DNA of 31,291 nt, from assembly GCA_000934455.1 (NCBI GenBank), contig KN884977.1:2682-33972 (forward strand). The letters run 5' to 3'. The notes under the pieces were generated by a model. It was not told where the DNA came from, searched no databases, and saw only the letters and a program-made list of their open reading frames with translations. The stretch comes from Apostichopus parvimensis. Lineage: Eukaryota; Echinodermata; Holothuroidea; Aspidochirotida; Stichopodidae. The position numbers and the translations under genes were made by a program. Shown here piece by piece: positions 23,153 through 31,291 of this stretch (positions within the stretch are counted from its first letter, which is position 1; the number at the start of each line of letters is the position of its first letter).

Positions 23153-23880
23153 TGTGATGTATTAAGGTATCATCCCACTGTAATTAAATACTGTGAGGCC
23201 TTGATGAAATATTGTGATACATTCCATCGTGTATCTACTACTGCAAAGCATTGATGTATGTTTATATAAATGCGAGGCACTCCATCTTGTATCCACCACT
23301 GCAAGGCACTAGATATTGTATCTACTACTGCGAGGCATTGGCGAAAGCATATACTAGTATGAGGCATTTCATCTTTTATCAACCATTGTGAGGCACAGTG
23401 GGAGGCATTGATGTATGTATATATTATTGCGAGGCATATCATATTTTATCTACCACTGCGAGGCAATTAATATTGTATCTACTACTGCGAGGCATTGACG
23501 AAAGCATATGCTACTATGAGGCATTTCATCTTTTATCAACCATTGTGAGGCACTTAATGTTGTATATACCACTGGGATTCACTAGATATTGTATCTACTG
23601 CTGGAAGGCATTGACGAAAGCATATGCTACTATGAGGCATTTCATCTATTATCAACCATTGTGAGGCACTTAATGTTGTATCTACCACTTGGAGGCACTA
23701 GATATTGTTTTTACTACTGGGAGGCATTGATGTAAGCATATACTACTGTGATGCGGTTCATCTTGTGTCTACTACTGCGAGGCATTGATGTATGCACATA
23801 TTACTGCGAAACACTTGATCGGACATCTACCACTGTGCGGCAATTCATATAATCTACTATTGTGTATCTACTTTTGTGAC
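23153..23880 (+). repeat. 29-bp satellite with 116-bp higher-order unit
   Basis: About 25 monomers of 29 bp, most starting GAGGCA and ending in a TACTACTGC- or ACCACTG-type tail. Monomer starts can be followed in perfect 29-bp steps at 23460, 23489, 23518, 23547, 23576, 23605, 23634, 23663, 23692, 23721, 23750, 23779 and 23808. The four-monomer block 23489-23604 is repeated almost exactly as 23605-23720, giving a 116-bp higher-order unit. An older relative of the block lies at 23303-23401, with its last monomer cut to 12 bp. Monomers decay toward both ends, as expected if homogenisation is strongest in the middle. Frames through the array are incidental because 29 is not a multiple of three. 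Confidence 0.92.
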
Positions 23881-26800
23881 TCTTCGAGTAAAATCCAATT
23901 ACCTTCTCCGAGATATGATTTCGAGAAATATATAAATATGAATAATATTTATTGAGAGACAACATTAATATAATGTGGCAATGTACATGCATGTGAGTCA
24001 TTTCCATAACACCAACTCGATGAGAATGTGTAATATCATATCATGTTCATGAACGGCCTTCATAAATTAGTTGTTAAAGAGCAATAACGTGCTGTGACAC
24101 AGATGGTTTCGTTCATGATTTTCAATGCTGCTCAGTAAATCATGAGCTCGGCAAACAACATAATATTTTATTGCCTGCACTTTTCCCCCGTATTTTCAAT
24201 TCAATGTAATCTCTGAATATCGTAGACGTCATCAGCCGAACGAATCAGGCACAATTTTATTAAATATTATTTTTTGCTCTGCGGATAAATGATATAACTA
24301 TTAAAAAGAAAAAAAAACATATTCAGTTCTGTTGCTATGGTGATTTCTTCTCTTCTGTTGTCCATATGTCTTCATAAATTATCACCACATTAGAATAATT
24401 CGGTACACAAAGCTACCAGCCAATGGTTTCGACCCCAATAAATTTTTCCGGCATTTTTTTCAGGCACCTTTGCTCAGCCAACGGAATAGCATTATAACCA
24501 TCATGCCCTGTTAGTTTCTAATTCATCTGAAACGACTGATCTTAAGTTTAGTATATTATATTCAGTTTTAGTTCATAAAACGTCACCGGAATTATGTTCA
24601 AGCCATCAAAGTAAACCCAAGCGTGTCAAGAGGAAGTAAAATTGGAGCTGCATGAGAGTGCATCGCCACTACCGTTAAAATCATCGATTTAACAATTAAT
24701 ATTATGCTTAAAACATACTCAATTAAAATGCTAATATCGTGAACACTAATTAAAACACAGTTCATGTTTCTGAAGCATAGTAACATATACAGTAAACACA
24801 ATGAAACACTACAATCTTTAAAGATTACTGTTTGTCAAGCATATAATATTGAAACCGTGCAGGTTCAATACACTTTATGTAGTTTTAATTGAAAGCCTCA
24901 TTTACAATGAATGTATATCATGATGGAAATAAGCTTTACAAGAAGAATGAATAATCGACAGAGAGAGCGGGGAGAGTGGGAGAGTGGGGGTGTGGGAGAG
25001 AATTTCCTTTAAAATTTTCTACTTCTGTGACTTTGAACTTTTAATAACTTGGCTTTAAAAGAGTCGTTTTGGAAATTGGTTTGATAAAGACTACTCTTCG
25101 CATGGTATTTTAATTTCCGCACATGCATTATATAGTGGTCGCTATTGGCTTTGCTCATAATTGAGACGGATGAAGAGTGAGCAACATGTATGACAGGACG
25201 AAAGGTTAAGAATGACAAAAAGGGGGTTTTTGGCCAAAAAAAACATAATAATTTGCAGGAAGAAGAAAACTTGCTCATTTTCAGTGACAAAGGTACATTT
25301 ACTTTTCTCTTGTCTATATCATTTTTTGTATGATGTTTACGGGATATACTAATACTCCGTTGTCATGGTTACACATGTTTCGTAGCTTTAATTTTGTGAG
25401 AGTGTATATTGAAGTTAAAAAGATGTTTGCCAGACAGCATTATATGTTTGACATTTAAACTAATCAAATCGTTTTAACCGAAAGCATAAATAGCTAATTT
25501 GCCAAACGATAGATTTTTTCAAATAAGTAGGTGCATTGACATGAAGTCAGTCAAAAAAATGAAATATTGCTCAAAAATGCACTTGGCTAATTTACTACAG
25601 CCGCCATATATATGAGGGTTGTCTGCCTTGAAAGAGTTTCTGATAAATATTATTCTTTGACAGCCTATAGCCTTCGTAAAATGAATTTACACAGAGTCAG
25701 TATCAATATTCTTATAACGCTTAATTGCGATCATGGGAGGCGACGTTGATAACAACGTTCGTTTTTTTTCTCATTACTTTACTTTTTTCTTCTATGTTTA
25801 TGTAAATGAATACTCATGTTAATTTATTTATCACGTAGCTTTCCTCTAAGATGTCCTTTTTATAAGTTCGTATTTAATGATATTGTTACATACTTCAAAG
25901 GCAAATCTATGTCAAAACAAAAATTATTCAACTGTCTTAGATTATCACCACGTTTAATGTTATCTGAACTTTCTGTCGCTCTCTCGTCTCTAAACACTAA
26001 TTAAAACTTCTTCAAATCGAAAACTGTTTACTTGACTATTTGCTTTAGAAACACGTGATGGAACGATCTGTTCGCTATTATTCAAGCTTTTCTTGTTAAC
26101 TCCAAAATCAACATAGGTTTTGCATTAATGATTCATTCTCATGTATCTCAGAAACACGGTTTAGTAACATATTTGCGTCCATGACTGGAGATTAATCCAT
26201 ACGCAGATAATATACCCCGCTGGTTTTACATTACCTACTGGCAGCCAATGCAACGATCTTTTACAGAGGATAATATTCAGTTAGTTCGAAACAGCATCTC
26301 ATGATCTTGCTCCTAAATGTAGATTGATTGAATATATCCTATTTGGCCAGCTAAACCCTCCCTCGCTCACTCCAGGCAGTGGATCACATTTGTATTTGGT
26401 CTATATGATGCCATCATGACAGATTCATGAAAGCTTTACTAATCTGTTATTAAGTTCTTGCTGATTTAAAACGTGATACGTTCGGAATGTTTATTTAGAT
26501 GCCTAAAAATAGTATGTTTTCTATGTTCAGAATTCCATCAATATGCGAATTTCTGATGAATATAATCATTTCTCTGTGCAGTTTGGGTAAATAAATTAAT
26601 AAATTATAAAGATAACTATTATCTTTCTCAGTGCAATTGTCATGATGATATCTGTCACTTTGTTGTTGCCAGATGCCTTCATAAAATGTGATATAGATTG
26701 TAAAAAAAACATTAAACCAACGTTCTATAGCCGTTTGTGCTAAGTCAGCAATATGACCAACCAGAGTATACCTTTAAAAGTCAAATGCATATTGCGCCTT

Positions 26801-27679
26801 AAATATTCATTTTTCATGCAGTGTGGATGCACATAATGAACAACGTTTCTTTCTTTTTCTGGCACAAACATATTTTATAACTCTTTATCTATCAGCTTTT
26901 AACCAGGCCTGTGTAAAATAACTTCTGACAACTCGGTTTTATTTTACGTGTTGATATGTGATGTATCGCATCACAGCAGTATGGTTACTTGACATCCCTA
27001 AGTATTCTTGTCAAAGATTAACTTTCTACCCATTAATAACATGGTTGCTATTGCGATTATTGCCTTGGGCTAGTTAGTGCAAGGCACGTATACAGAGATA
27101 GTATATCGAAAGGTTCAAATTAAAAATAAATTAGGATTCGATGTTCGAAGATTCAGCCAAAACAAAAACGAACTGCAGCTTGTTGTATATCTAGCATTAA
27201 TATCCAGCTTAGAATATATGTAAATGGAATTCTAGTAGCAGAATGCATCGTAACGTTCAGAGTTATTTTAGAAAGAGAAAAACCCGGGAAATTGATTCTG
27301 GAAGTGAAAGAAACATCTCTGTGAGTATACGGTAAAGGTGATACACATAGGATATATGGAAAACAAATGATTTAGCATAGATTTGGATTAAAAACAATAA
27401 ACCAACAATGTCAGTAAAGCAAGATTAAGAATGCGTTTGCTCTGGTTTACCACCAATAGTTCTGCGATGCTGTATTCGATCTCATATTGTTTACTGTGTA
27501 CGGTCTGTGGTCTGTACTGCGTGGGATTCCACTGTATCATGTATTAAATGAATGAATTGTTGCCTGTCACTAGTAGGAGTAACATATTTTAAGTACCGGC
27601 ATGAATTATTATGCATTGTACATTTTCATATGTTTGCTTTTTTTTTTCATTAGGTGTTTTGATATTTTTTTACTTTATT
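23881..27679. other. Gene-free AT-rich stretch with candidate regulatory words
   Basis: No supported gene. It contains a cluster of homeodomain-type ATTA/TAAT cores at about 24680-24756, a GA/G-rich purine run at about 24959-25003 and an RFX X-box-like word at 25359-25372. The 15-mer AACACTAATTAAAAC occurs twice, at 24742-24756 and 25993-26007. Strong acceptor-like sequence occurs at about 24453-24464, but all frames after it close quickly. Frames at 24598-24801 (−), 25009-25290 (−) and 25816-26004 (+) look like chance. Confidence 0.4.
25359..25372 (+). promoter_or_regulatory. RFX X-box-like palindrome (candidate)
   Basis: GTTGTCATGGTTAC resembles X-box sites bound by RFX factors, whose general form is GTTGCCATGG followed by YAAC or a similar half-site. 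It differs from a typical site at one position of the left half. It has no gene beside it in this window, so a regulatory role is conjecture. Confidence 0.25.
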
Positions 27680-28150
27680 TAGCTTCGGTTATACACTATT
27701 ATCTAATGTGTCATAAAAATGTATAGCTTCGGTTATACACTATACTATATGATGTGCTATAGTAAGGTTTATCTTCGATCTTAACACTTTTAACTACTGT
27801 GTGATATAGATGTTAACTTCGGTATTACGCTATTATCTAATGTATCACAATTATGTTTAGATTCGTTTACACACTACTATCTGATGTGTTATATAGTAAG
27901 GTTTATCTTCGATATTTAAACTATAATATGATGAGTTGCAAAAATGGTTAGCTTCGGTTATACAGTATTAATTAATGTGTCGTAATTAAGTTTAGCTTTG
28001 GTTACACACTACTACCTGATGTGTTATATAGTGAGGTTTATCTCGATTTTAAGTTAGTATCTGATGTGTTATAATAATGTTTAGCTTTGGTTATACAGAA
28101 TTAGCTAATGTGTTATAATAAGGTGTAGTTTTGGTTCAATTCGGTGTGTT
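27680..28150 (+). repeat. 44-46-bp satellite with three-monomer superstructure
   Basis: Ten monomers plus a partial one, each starting TAGCTTCGG, TATCTTCGA or a variant. They begin at 27680, 27724, 27770, 27814, 27858, 27904, 27949, 27993, 28039, 28082 and 28126. Their lengths run 44-46-44, 44-46-45, 44-46-43, 44. Subtypes recur in the same order: type 1 (44 bp), type 2 (46 bp, ending AGTAAGGTT or AGTGAGGTT) and type 3 (TATCT…GAT start). The true repeating unit is therefore a trimer of 133-135 bp, present three times and then fading. No coding potential. Confidence 0.9.
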
Positions 28151-30170
28151 TGATATGGTTTTAAGAGATAATGTTTTAAATAGAAGATGTCACTGATATT
28201 TCAGTAACCATAATGTTTACCAAGATGAGTTTTTAAGAACCTTTTTTATTGGGAAGGGGTGATATGCATAAACGTATTTAACAGAGGCTCTGAGAGAACT
28301 GCTTCGATGTTACACAGGCAGAAAAGAAACAACCATTTAAGAAAACAATTAAACTAAGAAATAATCAATTAGTTTGGTTTCAACTTATAACCACAGGGAT
28401 TACAAAGGTGAGCATTGGCAACTGATTGATTTGGTTAAGCACTGAAAAAGAAATATATGAAATGGTGAAACTGATCAAAACGGTCCAGAGAGATCAAATG
28501 GTTTACATTATAGTTCTCGTCGTTAAACAATTATAAGATATAGTTATATGGTTAAAAAGAATTTAATGTTTCAACGGTTCGACATTTAAAATAATTCAAA
28601 CTATTATACAATCCTTACAATATTTCCAATATAAATTTTGGTCATTTCTCCTTAACTGGGTGTGATTTACAAACGGCTGTATATGCTGCATACGTCGTTT
28701 GACTAAACCGACTAAATTAAAGTCTTTAGCATCGGATTTTTCAGCCATATTTATATCTATTCAACCTTTTCCTAAAACTTTCTTGTGAACTTGCGTTACT
28801 TCCTCTTGTCCATTATGTTGAACATCACCTAAAGTGCTGTGTTATCGGCTGCTAGAAATTGAGAATGACATTTGTTTTTTCTCATCTAATGCGACTTGCT
28901 TTCTCTCGTTTGCTTTTTTCTTTTTCCTTTTTCACAACTTGAAATGTCCTCTTCGGAAGATATATGTGTTAATTGACAGACTTTAACTGAATACATTATA
29001 CTCTACGTGTTACCGAAGCTGTTACGATGCGGTTCTGAAATCTCGCGTTCATTTTTTTTCATTTCTTATATACCGTGTAATTCCATTTAGTATCTACATT
29101 ACTAATTCAGTTTAAGGTCATCTTCGTACTCTAAACGACCATCGCCGGATTTGAAAAAAACTCGGTCACTCTCCATTTGGTTTTATCTCATTTCACTGCA
29201 TCTTGTTAAAACAGATTGCCGAAAAAAAATCGATACATCTTAGCACCACTTTATATTAAAATTCAAGAGCCGTAAAATGCAGACGAAGTCTGCTCTGGTA
29301 AAAATGAGGTCACTTATTATAAGTCATTACCATATACTAATAATTAGGTGCCAGTGGGGAATTGAAGGCAATCGTAATCTTATGCAAGGAGCTGCACCAA
29401 TAATGTAAGAACATACAAAACTACTGGTATGTTTATGTTTATATAGTTTTCAACATGTGGAAGGTTTTAAAAAGAGGAACAACAAATTCTTTGCAATTTT
29501 TATTATTAATGAATTACTTATTTATTATTTCATCCTATTTATTTACTTTTTTAATTGATGCATTTTTGTAAAAACGATTAAAAGATAAGCGAAGTAAGCC
29601 AACGATCTTTTAGATTAGCATTTCAGACGTGGTGAAAATTTGCAATAGAAAAACTTCAAGACTGTTCAAACCTAAAGAGAGTTTCATTTTTAAGCTAAAT
29701 GTGAAGTTTACGATATGTCCTGAACAAAACGATGACGTCATACATCTCCCATGCCTCACCGAAAACAGTTGAGATATGAATGTGTGCATACTTTTAATGT
29801 TTGATATTACCCCTAAATACCCACAAATATTACACATTATGACCCACTTCTAACACGTCTAATTTTGTTGAGTATCACATATGTCAACGGTAGACGTTAG
29901 CCTAAAGATATAAACCGTTGAGTAAAGTATGGTATAATAAAACAAATCAACCATTATCAGACGGGGTTTGATGTCGCTCCCAGGGTTTTCGAATTCTTCC
30001 GAAAATTGGCTAGAGAATTACTTGACCTTTGTTGGATTTCGCTCTACAATGGCGTCTGCGTGTGGGCAATACTATACAATCCTTGCTGTATTGGGATTTG
30101 ACGGGACTCTGACTGATTCTTATTACATGCGTCAATAACGTATTTGCCCTTACACTTCAATTCAACAAAA
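28151..30170. other. Gene-free stretch
   Basis: AT-rich with many T and A homopolymer runs. The only frame of note (29610-29837, minus) is featureless. No RNA gene, repeat array or exon was seen. Confidence 0.5.
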
Positions 30171-30390
30171 AGTTCAGTTCAGTTCAGTTCAAGTCAATTC
30201 AGTTCAGTTCAGGTGAGTTTAGTTTAGTTCAGTTCAGTTCAGTTTAGGTCAGTTCAGTTTAGGTCAGTTCAGTTCAGGTCAGTTCAGTTCAGTTCAGTTC
30301 AGTTCAGTTCAGTTCAGTTCAGTTCAGTTCAGTTCAGTTCAGGTCAGGTCAGGTCAGTCTAATCCAATCCCATTCAATCCCATTCAATTT
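30171..30390 (+). repeat. (AGTTC)n pentanucleotide microsatellite
   Basis: Long run of AGTTC units. The purest block is about 30281-30340. To its left it is interrupted by AGTTT and AGGTC variants, and to its right it grades into AGGTC (about 30341-30355) and then AATCC/CATTC units. The pure core with variant edges is typical of an array still expanding by slippage in its centre. Confidence 0.93.
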
Positions 30391-31077
30391 CTCATATTTC
30401 TCACTGACACAAGTAGCTTTGACAAAGAATTCAATAATTTTACATATAATGGACACTAGACAAAAACTACAGTTCATCAGAGCCAGTGACCGTGAAAAAT
30501 GGAAACAAACAGAAAGATAACATCAAGGAGAAATGAGGGGAAAAAAACAAAGTAACTTGTCAGCGAAATGAGTAGTTAGATTGAACTTCTAGAACTTAGA
30601 AATTATAACTGATTATAAGACAAGATTTGGGATTCTTTTGAAACGAATAAGGGGAGGGGTCGATCGTACATCAGATGAACGGTTGTGACAAATATTATAA
30701 CAATAATTACAGAGATGTAATTTGACTTGTACAGTTATATGACCTGTTACTGAAAAGAGATTATTATTTTGAGAATGCATTGAGAACATTAGGTGGTTTA
30801 AATACATTTGCCAGTACAGTTGGTAACAAATCATGGCAGTATTTAAGTACAATAACTGTAATAACTGTAATACATGTGAATATCTTTGATTTTCAAAGGT
30901 TACCATCCAATCACAACTGATCAGTCGTAATCCGTCTGGGTTTCTTCGTGAGCAGCTTGAGTCATCTATTCTGTATAGTCTGGAGAGGTTTTGAGGACAG
31001 TACTGCACAGGCTGTGCCAAAAACTTAAATAGCATAAGGAAAGCCTAGAAAATATAAACGAGTGATAAAGTGATTAA
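30391..31077. other. Gene-free stretch with one long chance-level frame
   Basis: A 140-codon minus-strand frame (30613-31035) is the second-longest gap-free frame in the window. I recognise no domain, and its composition matches the background. Its start lies only about 40 bases upstream of the SINE head at 31078, so it might be part of an older insertion. I do not call it a gene. Confidence 0.35.
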
Positions 31078-31291
31078 GGAATGTTAGCTCAGTGGTAAAC
31101 GCCGGTGCCTTCCAATCATAAGGTCCCCAGTTCGAGTCACTCCAAGATTAATGTATGTCGTCCAGTTACAGAGTTGTTGACAATTCATAATCATAGACGT
31201 TAAATATGAATCTTAGAGACTGACTTCGGTCAGCTTGCGGCTTTGATAAGCCAATGAGGCTTCTTCGCGAGTTCCTGCTTGCAGGAGGATC
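31078..31291 (+). mobile_element. tRNA-derived SINE, 3' end cut by the window edge
   Basis: The head resembles a tRNA-Gly(TCC). The internal promoter A box TAGCTCAGTGG (31085-31095) matches consensus. The anticodon loop CTTCCAA (31109-31115, anticodon TCC 31111-31113) is typical of Gly-TCC. The B box is around GTTCGAGTC (31130-31138). The T-stem and acceptor stem do not pair properly, and the sequence continues into an unrelated body, so it is a retroposon and not a working tRNA gene. The body carries three perfect hairpins: CTGAC-TTCG-GTCAG (31220-31233), GGCTT-TGAT-AAGCC (31239-31252) and TCCTGC-TT-GCAGGA (31273-31286). RNA polymerase III transcription is expected from the boxes. The 3' tail, and therefore the partner LINE, lies outside the window. 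Confidence 0.75.

Noticed and set aside
23170-23664. Overlapping frames on both strands in the 29-bp array
   Set aside because: They are made of tandem repeat units whose period is not a multiple of three, so the reading changes from monomer to monomer. No gene is implied.
23153-23880. Possible CRISPR-like array, given the regular 29-bp repeats
   Set aside because: Monomers abut directly with no unique spacers, and the host context is eukaryotic. It is a satellite.
24453-24520. Strong acceptor-like sequence as a possible downstream exon of the 8291 gene
   Set aside because: In phase 0 it gives only 16 codons before a stop and no recognisable sequence. A pyrimidine tract plus CAG is common in this T-rich region.
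30945-30965. Second SINE fragment (TTTCTTCGTGAG resembles the SINE tail TTCTTCGCGAG)
   Set aside because: The match is about 10 bases and is not flanked by the other hairpins.
31078-31150. Functional tRNA-Gly(TCC) gene
   Set aside because: The acceptor stem does not pair, the T-stem has two mismatches, and the sequence runs into a SINE body without a terminator. It is tRNA-derived, not a tRNA.

Overview
This window looks like non-coding nuclear DNA from an animal, most likely a marine invertebrate. It is AT-rich, has no dense or operon-like coding, carries several tandem-repeat families, a pentanucleotide microsatellite and a tRNA-headed SINE, and contains a 765-base run of N of the kind left by scaffolding. 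Short palindromic words such as taggccta/tagcctat recur across the window. That reminds me of echinoderm and hemichordate introns, but it is an impression and not proof.

Layout. 1-8290 has no gene I can support. It holds a perfect 10-bp hairpin (1282-1302), a G-quadruplex-type run (2339-2358) and a G/C-run-rich repeat-like segment (about 3868-4560). The one convincing coding piece is 8291-8503 (+), a 71-codon exon that looks like a first coding exon and ends at a strong GTAAGT splice donor in phase 0. From 8504 on, the DNA is read as intron or flanking sequence. It contains a fold-back (12372-12472), a 17-bp minisatellite (12519-12570), a 26-base poly-C run (14407-14432) and the gap (14571-15335). 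Next come a 15-bp minisatellite (15481-15856), a GC-rich islet (20471-20597) and an 18-bp minisatellite (21411-21648). Then follow a 29-bp satellite with a 116-bp four-monomer superstructure (23153-23880), a 44-46-bp satellite with a roughly 134-bp three-monomer superstructure (27680-28150) and an AGTTC microsatellite (30171-30390). The window ends inside a tRNA-Gly(TCC)-like SINE (31078-31291) whose body holds three consecutive perfect short hairpins.

No set of genes working together is visible. The 71-residue exon product is basic and Pro/Ser-rich, with two protein-kinase-A consensus sites, one of which also fits a 14-3-3 site. I do not recognise its family, and downstream exons could not be assigned. 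The unusual content is repeat architecture: two arrays with nested higher-order periods, two arrays whose period is a multiple of three and so keeps artificial reading frames open, and the hairpin-chain SINE.
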